Numbered from the stretch's first letter, positions 36,001-45,954 are shown. The stretch is 64,000 bases of DNA from Streptomyces sp. CB02366 (GCF_001905905.1 NZ_LIVT01000007.1:186001-250000), one strand, 5' to 3'. Made by a program: numbers and translations. The notes: generated from the sequence alone by a model not told the origin.

Positions 36001-37383
36001 TCAGGCCTCCGTGCTGATGAAGACGTTCTTGGTCTCGGTGAAGGCGGCCAGGGCGTCCGGGCCGAGTTCACGGCCCAGCCCCGATTGCTTGTAGCCGCCG
36101 AAGGGGGTCGTATAGCGCACGCTGGAGTGGGAGTTGACCGACAGGTTGCCTGCCCGCAGCCCCTGGCTCACGCGCAGCGCACGGCCCACGTCGCGGGTCC
36201 AGACCGATCCGGAGAGCCCGTAGTCGGTGGCGTCGGCCAGGCGCAGCGCGTCCGCCTCGTCCTCGAACGGCAGGACCACCGCGACCGGCCCGAAGACCTC
36301 CTCCACGGCCACCGGAGCGGTGGGCGAGACCCCGGCGAGCACGGTCGGCGGGTACCAGAACCCGGGGCCCTCGGGGGCCGTGCCGAGCATCGCCCGTACG
36401 TCCCCGTCCCCCCGGCCGCCGTCGACGAGCCCGCGCACCCTCTCCCGCTGGACCGCCGAGATCAGCGGCCCCATCTGCGTCTTCTCGTCGGCCGGGTCGC
36501 CCACCACCACGGCGGCCAGGGCCGGGGCGAGCAGGTCGAGGAACCGGTCGTACACGGACCGCTCGACCAGGATCCGGGTGCGGGCGCAGCAGTCCTGGCC
36601 GGCGTTGTCCAGGAAGGACATCGGGGCGGCGGCCGCCGCGGCCTCCACATCGGCGTCGGCGAAGACGATGTTGGGGCTCTTGCCGCCCAGCTCCAGGGTG
36701 AGCCGCTTCACCTGCTCGGCGCAGCGGGTCATGATGTGCTTGCCGGTCCGGGTGGAGCCGGTGAACACGATCTTCGCGACGCCCGGGTGCCCGACCAGAG
36801 CGTTTCCGGCCACCGGCCCCTCACCGGGCAGCACCTGGAACAGGCCGTCGGGAAGACCGGCGGCCAGGGCGAGTTCGGCCAGCCGGAGCGCGGTCAGCGG
36901 GGTCGTCTCGGCGGGCTTGAGGAGGACGGCGTTGCCCGCCGCGAGCGCCGGGGCGAACCCCCAGGCGGCGATCGGCATGGGGAAGTTCCAGGGGGCGATG
37001 ACCCCGACGACGCCGAGCGGCTCCAGGATCGTGAAGTCGATGCCGCCCGCCACCGGGATCTGCCGGCCCAGCAGGCGTTCGGCCCCGCCCGCGCCGTAGT
37101 CGAGGAGATCGCGCACGTTGCCCGCCTCCCAGCGGGCGTTGCCGATGGTGTGGCCGGCCTCGCGCACCTCCAACCGGGCCAGTTCCTCGATGTGTTCGTC
37201 GACGACGACGGCGAAGCGGCGCAGCAGGCGGGCCCGGTCGGCGGGCGCCGCGGCGGCCCAGGAGCGCTGGGCCGCCGCCGCCCGGGCGACGGCGGCGTCC
37301 ACATCGGCGGCGGTGGCGGCCGGGACGGCGGCGATGACCTCGGCGGTCGCCGGGTTCAGGACGTCCAGGGTGGGTGGTGACAC
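36001..37383 (-). CDS. Aldehyde dehydrogenase (gamma-glutamyl aldehyde type by context)
   Basis: A 460-residue NAD(P)-dependent aldehyde dehydrogenase. Residues seen: Asn132 in PWNFP, the cofactor loop with FTGSTRTGK, Glu231 in LELGGKSPN and the nucleophile Cys265 in NAGQDCCARTR; EVFGPVAVVLPF and GLSGSVWTRD complete the family pattern. It oxidises an aldehyde to a carboxylate in the cytoplasm. It lies between the GS-like ligase (31-base gap) and the SDR gene, so it likely oxidises a gamma-glutamylated aldehyde formed from ethanolamine or a polyamine, as in the Puu-type route. Length is slightly short for the family (usual 475-500). Confidence 0.9.
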   Translation of the reverse strand: MSPPTLDVLNPATAEVIAAVPAATAADVDAAVARAAAAQRSWAAAAPADRARLLRRFAVVVDEHIEELARLEVREAGHTIGNARWEAGNVRDLLDYGAGGAERLLGRQIPVAGGIDFTILEPLGVVGVIAPWNFPMPIAAWGFAPALAAGNAVLLKPAETTPLTALRLAELALAAGLPDGLFQVLPGEGPVAGNALVGHPGVAKIVFTGSTRTGKHIMTRCAEQVKRLTLELGGKSPNIVFADADVEAAAAAAPMSFLDNAGQDCCARTRILVERSVYDRFLDLLAPALAAVVVGDPADEKTQMGPLISAVQRERVRGLVDGGRGDGDVRAMLGTAPEGPGFWYPPTVLAGVSPTAPVAVEEVFGPVAVVLPFEDEADALRLADATDYGLSGSVWTRDVGRALRVSQGLRAGNLSVNSHSSVRYTTPFGGYKQSGLGRELGPDALAAFTETKNVFISTEA

Positions 37384-37414
37384 GTACGGACCCCGATCAG
37401 GAAGCGGGTGGTGG

Positions 37415-38779
37415 TCAGAGGCGTTCGAAGGAGCGGCGCAGCTCCCAGTCGGTCACGGCGGAGTCGTAGGCGGCCAGTTCGACCCGCGCCATGTTCAGGT
37501 AGTGCGCGACGGCCTCCTTGCCGAACGCCTCCTTGGCGATGGGGCTGGCCTCCCACAGTTCGGCGGCCTCGCGCAGCGTCGTCGGCACCCGGTCGTAACC
37601 GGCGGTGTACGCGTTGCCCGTACAGGCGTCGGGCAGCTCCAACCGCTGCTCGACCCCGTACAGTCCGGCGGCCACCAGCCCGGCGACGGCCAGATGCGGG
37701 TTGACGTCGCCCCCGGGCAGCCGGTTCTCCAGGCGCATGGAGGGGCCGTGGCCCACGACCCGCAGGGCGCAGGTGCGGTTGTCGACGCCCCAGGCGACGG
37801 CGGTCGGGGCGAAGGAACCGGGCTGGAAGCGCTTGTAGGAGTTGATGTTGGGCGCGTAGAGGAGGGAGAAGTCGCGCAGGGCGGCGAGCTGGCCGGCCAG
37901 GAAGTGCCGCATCAGCCCGGACATGCCGTCGGGCCCGGCGCCCGCCATCAGGTTCTCGCCGTCCTCGTCGGTGAGCGAGAGGTGGATGTGGCAGGAGTTC
38001 CCCTCACGCTCGTCGTACTTGGCCATGAAGGTCAGGGAGACGCCCTCCTGGGCCGCGATCTCCTTGGCGCCCGTCTTGTAGACGGCGTGCTGGTCGCAGG
38101 TGGTCAGCGCCTCGTCGTAGCGGAAGACGATCTCGTGCTGGCCGGGATTGCACTCGCCCTTGGCGGACTCGACGGTCAGCCCGGCCTGCTGCATCTCGTT
38201 GCGGATGCGGCGCAGCAGCGGCTCGATCCGGCCGGTCCCGAGGATCGAGTAGTCGATGTTGTACTGGTTGGCCGGGGTCAGCCCGCGGTAGTCGCGGTCC
38301 CACGCCTCCTCGTAACTGTCCCGGAAGACGATGAACTCCAGCTCCGTGCCCACCTGCGCCGTCCAGCCGCGCTCCGCCAGCCGGTCGAGCTGGCGGCGCA
38401 GGATCTGCCGGGGGGCCGCCACCACCGGACTGCCGTCGTGCCAGGCGAGGTCCGCGATCAGCAGGGCGGTGCCCTCGTGCCAGGGGACGGAACGCAGGGT
38501 CGCGGTGTCGGGGACCATGGCGAAGTCGCCGTAGCCGTTCTCCCACGAGGACATCGCGTAGCCCTCGACGGTCCGCATCTCGGTGTCCACGGCCAGCAGG
38601 TAGTTGCAGCCCTCGGTCCCGTGCTCCAGCACCTCGTCGAGGAAGAACCCGGCCGCGAACCGCTTGCCCTGCAACCGGCCCTGCATGTCGGGGAAGGCCA
38701 GCACCACGGTGTCGATCGACCCGTCCGCGACACGTGAGCGCAGCTCGTCGAGGGCGAGCGGGGGTGTGCGGTCTGCCAC
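37415..38779 (-). CDS. Glutamine-synthetase-type gamma-glutamylamide ligase (GlnA4-like)
   Basis: A 454-residue member of the glutamine synthetase fold. The beta-grasp N domain (LDELRSRVADGSIDTVVLAF, QGRLQGKRFAAG) precedes the catalytic barrel with TELEFIVF, ECNPGQHEIVFRY, HIHLSL and the ammonia/substrate loop NINSYKRFQPGSFAP, then LENRLPGGDVNPHLA. In Streptomyces such paralogues (GlnA3 and GlnA4) do not make glutamine but couple glutamate to polyamines or ethanolamine. The surrounding ethanolamine-type permease, aldehyde dehydrogenase and hydrolase fit ethanolamine or a polyamine. GTG at 38779 follows AGGAGG, better than an ATG 30 bases upstream. Divergent from its probable regulator. Confidence 0.88.
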   Translation of the reverse strand: MADRTPPLALDELRSRVADGSIDTVVLAFPDMQGRLQGKRFAAGFFLDEVLEHGTEGCNYLLAVDTEMRTVEGYAMSSWENGYGDFAMVPDTATLRSVPWHEGTALLIADLAWHDGSPVVAAPRQILRRQLDRLAERGWTAQVGTELEFIVFRDSYEEAWDRDYRGLTPANQYNIDYSILGTGRIEPLLRRIRNEMQQAGLTVESAKGECNPGQHEIVFRYDEALTTCDQHAVYKTGAKEIAAQEGVSLTFMAKYDEREGNSCHIHLSLTDEDGENLMAGAGPDGMSGLMRHFLAGQLAALRDFSLLYAPNINSYKRFQPGSFAPTAVAWGVDNRTCALRVVGHGPSMRLENRLPGGDVNPHLAVAGLVAAGLYGVEQRLELPDACTGNAYTAGYDRVPTTLREAAELWEASPIAKEAFGKEAVAHYLNMARVELAAYDSAVTDWELRRSFERL

Positions 38780-38807
38780 GGGATGCCTCCTAGGGGAACC
38801 GGGAGGC

Positions 38808-38831
38808 ATAAGGTATGACAGAGAACCATTG
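38808..38831. promoter_or_regulatory. Operator candidate 1 for the FadR-type regulator
   Basis: ATAAGGT, ten bases, ACCATTG: an imperfect inverted repeat in the divergent gap between the ligase gene and the regulator gene. It has the same arms and the same N10 spacing as the perfect repeat at 39922-39945 ahead of the permease, so I read both as sites for the cluster regulator. Confidence 0.6.
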
Positions 38832-38851
38832 CTTGGGAAGGGGATCCGCCA

Positions 38852-39706
38852 GTGGTCACCAGAGGGAGAGCGGACGACACCCGTCCGGCTGTACCGGCGG
38901 CGGAGGCGCGGGCGGCGGACGGCGCCGGGAGCGGTGGCGCGCGCGACGGCGCGGTGGGGGCCGCGGGCGACGCGGTGGGGACGGCGGACATCGCGGCGGC
39001 CGGCCCGCTGGAGTCCGTACTGCGCCCCGTCCGCGCGGGCAACGGCTTCGAGGAGGCGCTGGAGCAGATCCTCCAGCTCCTGCGCCTCGGCCTGGTCCCG
39101 CCCGGTGAACGGCTGCCCTCCGAACGCGAGTTGTCCCAGCAGCTGCGGATCAGCAGGGTCACCCTGCGCGAGGTCCTCAAAGCCCTCCAGGACGAGGGCA
39201 TGGTCGAGAGCCGCCGCGGCCGCTACGGAGGCACGTTCGTCCTGCCGCGCCCCGCCGCCCCCGACGGCGCCGTCGAGCTGCGCCGCCGCATCGCCGCCGT
39301 CGACGTGGAGGACACCCTGCGCTTCCGCGAGGTGCTGGAGACGGGGGCCGCCGGCCTGTGCGCCGAGGGGCTGAGGGGGGAGGAGGAGGCCCGGCTGCGG
39401 GCCGCGCTCGACGCCACGCGGGGCGCCCGGCTGGAGGACTACCGCCGCCAGGACACCCTGCTCCACCTCACGCTCGCCGAACTCTCCGGCTCCCGTACGC
39501 TCGCCGCGCGGTACGCCGCCGTCCGGGCCGCCCTCAACGACCTCCTCGACTGCATCCCGCTGCTGGTGCGCAACCTGGAGCACTCGCAGCGACAGCACGC
39601 GGCCGTCGTCGAAGCGGTGCTCGACCGGGACGCGGACGCGGCACGCGAGATGATGCGGGAACACTGCGGCGGCACGGCGGCCCTGCTGCGCGGTTTCCTC
39701 GCCTGA
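38852..39706 (+). CDS. FadR/GntR family transcriptional regulator (FCD type)
   Basis: A 284-residue regulator. After a disordered Ala/Gly-rich N-terminal 50 residues comes the GntR winged helix (ALEQILQLLRLGLVPPGERL, then LRISRVTLREVLKALQDEGM, then SRRGRYGGTFVLPRP) and an all-helical FCD ligand domain (VEDTLRFREVLETGAAGLC to the end) that in relatives binds a carboxylate or amine-derived effector, often with metal. GTG at 38852 follows GGAAGGGGATC. Its position between the ligase and permease genes and the two matching inverted repeats make it the probable repressor of the cluster. The stop codon is the first unit of a 7-base tandem repeat. Confidence 0.88.
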   Translation: MVTRGRADDTRPAVPAAEARAADGAGSGGARDGAVGAAGDAVGTADIAAAGPLESVLRPVRAGNGFEEALEQILQLLRLGLVPPGERLPSERELSQQLRISRVTLREVLKALQDEGMVESRRGRYGGTFVLPRPAAPDGAVELRRRIAAVDVEDTLRFREVLETGAAGLCAEGLRGEEEARLRAALDATRGARLEDYRRQDTLLHLTLAELSGSRTLAARYAAVRAALNDLLDCIPLLVRNLEHSQRQHAAVVEAVLDRDADAAREMMREHCGGTAALLRGFLA

Positions 39707-39780
39707 GCCGTGAGCCGTGAGCCGTGAGCCGTGAGCCGTGAGCCGTGAGCCCTGAGCCGCGAGCCCCGGGCCGGGAGCCG
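39704..39780. repeat. Tandem 7-base repeat
   Basis: TGAGCCG is repeated six times without error (39704-39745) and then about five more times with changes up to 39780. The first TGA is the stop codon of the FadR-type regulator. A second short 7-base repeat (TCCTGTG twice) follows at about 39784. Copy number is likely to vary between strains. Confidence 0.85.
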
Positions 39781-39921
39781 TTGTCCTGTGTCCTGTGCCC
39801 TGGGTCGGCAGTCGGGAGCCTCTGACCGGGAGCGGTGGCCCGGTGCCCGCCGCCGCTGCCCCGGGGCGCGCCCGTCCCCACTCTTTGCCGCACGCCTCTT
39901 GCCATTTCCGCGACCGTTCCA

Positions 39922-39945
39922 CAAAGGTGTGCCGACGAACCTTTG
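39922..39945. promoter_or_regulatory. Operator candidate 2 for the FadR-type regulator
   Basis: CAAAGGT, ten bases, ACCTTTG: a perfect inverted repeat 47 bases before the permease start. Arms and spacing match the site at 38808-38831. It overlaps the AT-richer stretch where a promoter is expected. Confidence 0.65.
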
Positions 39946-39991
39946 ATCGAGCAGTTCCGACGATGCCGTTGACACACATCTGGAGCGCCTC

Positions 39992-41461
<1,470 letters not shown>

Positions 41462-41519
41462 CCCGCCCGACCCTCCGGCCGGCCGTACCCGGCCCACGAT
41501 CCACCGAGGAGCCCGTTCC

Positions 41520-42269
41520 ATGTCCCGGCCCGTCATCGGCATCAGCACCTACCAGGACCACGCCCGCTGGGGGGTGTGGGAGATGCCGGCGGTCCTGCTG
41601 CCCGCCGGCTACCCCCGCCTCGTCCGCGCGGCGGGCGGACTCGCGGTGCTCCTGCCGCCGGACGACGCCGAGGACGCGGCCCGGGAGGCCGTCGCCGCCC
41701 TGGACGGACTGGTGATCGCCGGGGGAGCCGACGTGGAACCGGCGCGGTACGGGGCGGCCGCCGACCCCCGTACCGGCCCCCCGGCCCGTGAACGCGACGC
41801 CTGGGAGCTGGGGTTGATCAAAGCGGCGGTCGAGCAGGAGGTCCCCCTGCTCGGCATCTGCCGGGGCATGCAGCTGTTGAACGTCGCCCTCGGCGGCACC
41901 CTGGTGCAGCACCTGGACGACCACACCGGCGGCCTCGGCGTCTTCGGCAGCCACCCGGTGATTCCGGTGCCCGGCACCGCCTACGCGGACGCCGTGCCGG
42001 AGACCGCCCTGGTGCCCGCCTACCACCACCAGGCCGTCGACCGCCTCGGCGGCGGCCTGGTGGCTTCGGCTCACGCCCCGGACGGGACGGTGGAGGCCGT
42101 GGAACTGCCCGGCCGCGCGAGCCTGGTGCTCGGCGTCCAGTGGCATCCGGAGATGGGCGAGGACACCCGGGTCATGACCGCCCTGGTGCGGGCGGCCGGG
42201 AAGCGTTCCCGCCGGAACCCCCGAACCCCGGACCGGAGAAGTCCGGCCCCGCGAACGCCGGTGAGCTGA
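41520..42269 (+). CDS. Gamma-glutamyl-gamma-aminobutyrate hydrolase family (PuuD-like) peptidase
   Basis: A 249-residue class I glutamine-amidotransferase-fold hydrolase. The nucleophile Cys sits in LLGICRGMQLLNVALGG and the His/Glu pair in LGVQWHPEMGED; VIAGGADVEPARYG marks the oxyanion side. PuuD hydrolyses the gamma-glutamyl bond at the end of the glutamylated amine pathway, releasing glutamate and the carboxylate. Here that would be the last step after the GS-like ligase and aldehyde dehydrogenase. Its C terminus (Arg/Pro-rich) overlaps the end of the convergent membrane protein gene by 98 bases. Start at 41520 follows GAGGAG. Confidence 0.86.
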   Translation: MSRPVIGISTYQDHARWGVWEMPAVLLPAGYPRLVRAAGGLAVLLPPDDAEDAAREAVAALDGLVIAGGADVEPARYGAAADPRTGPPARERDAWELGLIKAAVEQEVPLLGICRGMQLLNVALGGTLVQHLDDHTGGLGVFGSHPVIPVPGTAYADAVPETALVPAYHHQAVDRLGGGLVASAHAPDGTVEAVELPGRASLVLGVQWHPEMGEDTRVMTALVRAAGKRSRRNPRTPDRRSPAPRTPVS

Positions 42270-42936
42270 ACCGGGAGCCGGCGTCGCCCGCGTCCGGCCC
42301 GGGCGCCGCAGGCCCGGCCAGCTCCTGGAGCAGGAACGGCCGGATGCCCCGGTGGCGCAGTGCCTCCAGCCACACCTCCCGCGCCCGGTCGAGCGCGGGC
42401 GGGAGGGAGGCGTCGGGCACGGCCGGCGCCGCGTCGGCCGCCGTCTGCTTCGCCGCCGTCCGGTAGAGGGCGACCAGGCCGGCCAGCGCCGCGACCGCCG
42501 CGATTCCCAGGCTCAGCCATCCGACGCCGACGAGGGTGTCCGCCAGGGCGGGCAGGGCCCCCGCGAGCCGCAGCCCGTACCCGAGGACCAGGAACGTCGC
42601 GGCGGCCACCGCGGCGAGCACCGGCGTCAGCACCCCGAGGACCGCGAGCACCCCGGCCCCCGGCCGTTCCTGGTCGCCCGGCCCGGAGAGCGGCGACGCC
42701 CCGGCCCCCCGCGCTCCGCCGACCGCCTGGCGGCGCAGGGCCGCGTACCGCCGGTACTCCGCTTCGGCCGTGCGCGAGACCCGGGCGACGGCCGCCAGGC
42801 CCCGGACGCGCAACCGGTCGCCCGGCACGCCCGTACGCTCCAGCAGGCGCTGGATCTCCGGAGAGGCGATCACCTCGTCGAGAGCGCTCGCGTACTCCGG
42901 TCTGTCCTCGTCCCCGAGCCGGAAGGGTCTGCCCAT
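42172..42936 (-). CDS. Two-span membrane protein of unknown function
   Basis: A 254-residue protein not recognised as a known family. It starts with a charged segment (MGRPFRLGDEDRPEYASALD), has helical soluble parts, then two hydrophobic spans in the middle (VLAVLGVLTPVLAAVAAATFLVLGY and LVGVGWLSLGIAAVAALAGLVAL), then a short helical EVWLEALRHRGIRPFLLQEL segment and a low-complexity Pro/Ser/Gly tail. The last 98 bases overlap the PuuD-like gene on the other strand. It lies downstream of the TerD pair on the same strand with a 103-base gap. Coding potential looks good in the first 200 residues; the tail could be shorter in truth. Confidence 0.68.
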   Translation of the reverse strand: MGRPFRLGDEDRPEYASALDEVIASPEIQRLLERTGVPGDRLRVRGLAAVARVSRTAEAEYRRYAALRRQAVGGARGAGASPLSGPGDQERPGAGVLAVLGVLTPVLAAVAAATFLVLGYGLRLAGALPALADTLVGVGWLSLGIAAVAALAGLVALYRTAAKQTAADAAPAVPDASLPPALDRAREVWLEALRHRGIRPFLLQELAGPAAPGPDAGDAGSRFSSPAFAGPDFSGPGFGGSGGNASRPPAPGRS

Positions 42937-43039
42937 GCTGTTTCCTCGGTCGATCCGTGGGGCGGTGGTCGTTCGTGTACGACGGCGCGGGGGCGCGCAC
43001 GTGCCGCGTGCGCGCCTCCGCGGTGGAGACGAGTCGCCG

Positions 43040-43621
43040 TCAGAGGTGCTGCGCGATCGCGGGCATGAGGTCCTGGAAGGTCCGCCCGTCCGCCGCCGTG
43101 CCGATCGCGGCCATCTGCCAGCCCGAACCGGTCCGCTGGACCTTGGCCATGATCTGGGCGGTGTTCCGCCCGCCGCCGGTCAGGGTGTACCGGGCCAGTT
43201 CCTGGCCGTTGGTCTCGTCGACCAGCCGGCAGAAGGCGGCCTCGACCTCCTCGAAGGTCTGGCCGGTGAACGAGTTCACCGTGAAGACGATCTGGTCGAC
43301 GTGGGCCGGCACGCGCCGCAGGTCGACGACGATGGATTCGTCGTCGCCGCCCTCGCCCGCCCCGCCCACCCGGTTGTCCCCGGTGTGCCGGACCGAGCCG
43401 TCGTCGCTGGTCAGGTGCTGGAAGAAGACCACGTCCTGCGGGTCGCGCCCCGCGAAGAGCACCGCCGAGGCGTCCAGGTCGATCTCACGGGCGGTCAGCC
43501 GGGCCAGGAACCCCTTGCGGGGAGCGGACTTCCAGCCGAGCCCCATCCGTACGACGTCGAGCTCGCCGCCGCCCGACTTGGTGAGGCTGATCTGCTGGCC
43601 CTTGGTGAGGTTGATCGTCAT
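43040..43621 (-). CDS. TerD family protein
   Basis: A 193-residue single TerD domain. The calcium-binding acidic marks are present: EIDLDASAVLF, HTGDNRVGGAG and GDDESIVVDL, with the usual VDQIVFTVNSF and PTerD C-terminal strand. TerD proteins are linked to tellurite resistance, stress and, in Streptomyces, to development; they bind calcium and act at the membrane or in the cytoplasm. It is the downstream member of a TerD pair (64-base gap to the gene at 43686). The two are clearly paralogous but diverged in the first 50 residues; this one has an RKGFLARLTARE insert. Confidence 0.88.
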   Translation of the reverse strand: MTINLTKGQQISLTKSGGGELDVVRMGLGWKSAPRKGFLARLTAREIDLDASAVLFAGRDPQDVVFFQHLTSDDGSVRHTGDNRVGGAGEGGDDESIVVDLRRVPAHVDQIVFTVNSFTGQTFEEVEAAFCRLVDETNGQELARYTLTGGGRNTAQIMAKVQRTGSGWQMAAIGTAADGRTFQDLMPAIAQHL

Positions 43622-43685
43622 CGTTCCGCCTTCGGTGGCTGGGTGCTGCCTGAGTGGCTGGGGTGGCGCCGGTGGGGCGTGCGGC

Positions 43686-44261
43686 TCAGAGGCTGACGCC
43701 GAAGTCGGCGACGATGCCGCTCAGCCCGGATGCGTAACCCTGCCCGACCGCGCGGAACTTCCACTCCGCGCCGTGCCGGTACAGCTCGCCGAAGACCATC
43801 GCCGTCTCGGTCGAGGCGTCCTCGCTGAGGTCGTAGCGGGCGATCTCCGCACCGCCCGCCTGGTTGACCACGCGGATGTACGCGTTGCGCACCTGGCCGA
43901 AGCTCTGGCCCCGTGCCTCCGCCTCGTGGATCGAGACGGGGAACACGATCTTCGCCACGTCAGCGGGTACCGCGGCCAGGTCGACCTTGACGGTCTCGTC
44001 GTCGCCGTCGCCCTCGCCGGTGAGGTTGTCGCCGGTGTGCTCGACCGAACCGTCGGGGCTCTTGAGGTTGTTGTAGAAGACGAAGTGCTGGTTGGACCGG
44101 ACCTTGCCCGCCTCGTCGCAGAGCAGCGCGCTCGCGTCGAGGTCGTAGTCGGCTCCGGTGGTGGTGCGGACGTCCCAGCCGAGGCCGACGAGGACCGCGG
44201 TCAGCCCGGGGGCCTCCTTGCTCAGCGAGACGTTGCCGCCCTTGGCGAGGCTGACGCCCAT
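43686..44261 (-). CDS. terD: TerD family protein (standard 191-residue form)
   Basis: A 191-residue protein at exactly the usual TerD length. MGVSLAKGGNVSLSKEAPGL begins it, and the calcium-binding segments DYDLDASALL and HTGDNLTGEGDGDDE are complete. ATG at 44261 follows GGGAGAAG and is preferred to a start 11 codons upstream. The gene is divergent from BlaI and its start is 89 bases from the BlaI-type operator at 44350, so the pair may belong to that regulon. Family function: calcium-binding stress proteins connected with tellurite and membrane stress. Confidence 0.92.
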   Translation of the reverse strand: MGVSLAKGGNVSLSKEAPGLTAVLVGLGWDVRTTTGADYDLDASALLCDEAGKVRSNQHFVFYNNLKSPDGSVEHTGDNLTGEGDGDDETVKVDLAAVPADVAKIVFPVSIHEAEARGQSFGQVRNAYIRVVNQAGGAEIARYDLSEDASTETAMVFGELYRHGAEWKFRAVGQGYASGLSGIVADFGVSL

Positions 44262-44584
44262 GATCTTCTCCCTTGTGCGATGACGGGTGTTCACCCGGTC
44301 GCGGCCACGCCACGGGTGACGGCGCGAACGCGAACCGCGGCCGTGGGGAAAATCTACAGCACTGTAGATTTGTGGGATCGGGAGGTGGGGCCGGGAGGTG
44401 GGGGCGTAGGCACGGGGCGGACCAGGGTCCGGTGCGATCCGCGGGCCGGTCCGGGCGGGCGCCGCCGGGGGCGCCGCGTCGCACCGGTCGGTGGCCTCCG
44501 GCTCCGGCGGCTGGATACGATTCCCCGATGCCCGGCCGGCGCGGTGCCGCGGCCGGGCGGCCGAACGGAGAAAGGGGCCCTGCC
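44262..44584. other. Divergent promoter region between TerD and BlaI
   Basis: 323 bases between the divergent terD and blaI-type genes. It holds the best copy of the BlaI-type operator (44350-44371). An upstream ATG at 44528 in the BlaI frame is possible but lacks a ribosome site. Confidence 0.5.
44350..44371. promoter_or_regulatory. BlaI-type operator 1
   Basis: AAATCTACAG and its exact reverse complement, separated by CA: ten-base arms. It contains TAGATT, a possible -10 box, in both directions. The core TCTACAG-N2-CTGTAGA recurs at 46008 and 49210. It lies between the divergent terD and blaI-type genes, fitting autoregulation. Confidence 0.8.
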
Positions 44585-45016
44585 GTGGACGCCGAAGAAG
44601 CCGGTGGCGAGGGGGAGACGCCTGTCCGCAGGCGCGGCCAGGGCGAGTTGGAGGCCCGGGTGCTGTCGGTGCTGGGCGGGGCGAGCGAGCCGGTGACCGC
44701 CGCCTGGGTGCTGGAGCGGCTCGACGCCGACCTCTCGTACAGCACCGTCATCACCATCCTGACGCGGTTGCACGCCAAACAGGCCGTCTCCCGCACCGGG
44801 AGGGGCCGCCCCGTGCTGTGGGAGCCGGTGGCGAACGAGGCCGGGCTCGCCGCCCTGCGGATGCGCCGCCTCCTCGACAAGCAGAGCGACCGGGACGCGG
44901 TGCTCTCCAGCTTCGTCTCCGTCCTCTCCTCCCACGACGAGGAACTGCTGCGGACCCTGCTCGCCGAAAGCGGCCCCGACGCCCCCGGCACACCCCCGGG
45001 CCGGCCGGAGCGCTGA
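44585..45016 (+). CDS. BlaI/MecI/CopY family transcriptional repressor
   Basis: A 143-residue regulator with the BlaI winged helix: GELEARVLSVLGGASEPVTAAWVLERL, then SYSTVITILTRLHAKQAV, then GRPVLWEPVANEAG, and a C-terminal dimerisation helix (DAVLSSFVSVLSSHDEELL). BlaI proteins bind TACAnnTGTA-like palindromes and are inactivated by proteolysis when the partner M56 protease is triggered. The partner gene starts two bases after its stop. GTG at 44585 with GGAGAAAGGGG ahead is favoured over ATG at 44528. Target palindromes are at 44350, 46008 and 49210. Confidence 0.9.
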   Translation: MDAEEAGGEGETPVRRRGQGELEARVLSVLGGASEPVTAAWVLERLDADLSYSTVITILTRLHAKQAVSRTGRGRPVLWEPVANEAGLAALRMRRLLDKQSDRDAVLSSFVSVLSSHDEELLRTLLAESGPDAPGTPPGRPER

Positions 45017-45018
45017 CG

Positions 45019-45954
45019 ATGGGCGTCTTCGTCTACCTGCCGCTCGTGCTGCCCCTGACCGCGCTGCCCATCGCGCGCCTGGCGGAGCAGCATCTGCACC
45101 CCCGCCGGGCCGCCCGGCTGCTGACCACCGCCGCCGTGATCCTCGCCACCTGCAGCCTGGTCTGCCTCGGGCTGCTGGTGGTCGTGGGCACGGCCCAGCT
45201 GCCCGGCAACCCGCTGCCCGACGGCTGGTCCGACGCCGAGGTCCGCGAGGCCGTGCCGCACGACGCGTTCGCGGGCAAGGCGTCCATCGTCGCGCTCGTC
45301 GCCGTCGCGGCCGCCTGCGGGTACACCGTCCACCGCCACTACCGCTTCCGGGCGCGCGCCCACCGGGCGCTCGCGGGTCTGCGGGGCGACGGCGACGTCG
45401 CCGTCCTGCCCGACGACGTCCCGTACGCCTACGCCCTCCCCGGCTCACCCGGTCGGGTGATGGTCTCCACGGCCATGCTCGCCTCCCTCGAACCGGCCGA
45501 GCGCCGGGCACTGTTCGCCCACGAGCGGGCCCACCTGGCCGGACGCCACCACCGGCTGCTGCTCGCGACCCGGCTGGCCGGCTGCGTCAACCCGCTGCTG
45601 TGGCCCCTGCTCGGGGCCCTCGTGTACAGCACCGAACGCTGGGCCGACGAAGAGGCCGCCCGGTTCACCGGCGACCGCAGGCTGACCGCCCGCGCGGTCG
45701 GCAAGGCGGCACTGGTCGCCCGCCCGGCGCCCGGCGGTCCGGCCTTCGCCTCCTTCGCGGCGGCGGGGCCGGTGCCGCGCAGGGTGGCGGCTCTCCTGGG
45801 GCCGGTGCCGCCGGACCGGGGCTGGCCACCGGCCCTCACCCCGGCCGGTGCGGCCGCGTTCGTCGCCGCGGCCGGGACGACGGTCTCGGCGCTGTCCGCG
45901 CTGAACGCGGCCGTCGCCCTGTTCTTCGTCCTGGAGGCGGCGACCCCGCTGTAG
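45019..45954 (+). CDS. M56 family (BlaR1-like) membrane metallopeptidase
   Basis: A 311-residue integral membrane protein with about four spans. The zinc motif HExxH is HERAH in ALFAHERAHLAGRHHRL, followed downstream by the third-ligand segment STERWADEEAARFTGD. Members cleave the cognate BlaI repressor on sensing a signal, which in BlaR1 is a beta-lactam. There is no C-terminal penicillin-binding sensor domain here, so it responds to something else, perhaps through the membrane segment itself. It follows the BlaI gene by two bases and ends at a small hairpin. Confidence 0.88.
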   Translation: MGVFVYLPLVLPLTALPIARLAEQHLHPRRAARLLTTAAVILATCSLVCLGLLVVVGTAQLPGNPLPDGWSDAEVREAVPHDAFAGKASIVALVAVAAACGYTVHRHYRFRARAHRALAGLRGDGDVAVLPDDVPYAYALPGSPGRVMVSTAMLASLEPAERRALFAHERAHLAGRHHRLLLATRLAGCVNPLLWPLLGALVYSTERWADEEAARFTGDRRLTARAVGKAALVARPAPGGPAFASFAAAGPVPRRVAALLGPVPPDRGWPPALTPAGAAAFVAAAGTTVSALSALNAAVALFFVLEAATPL

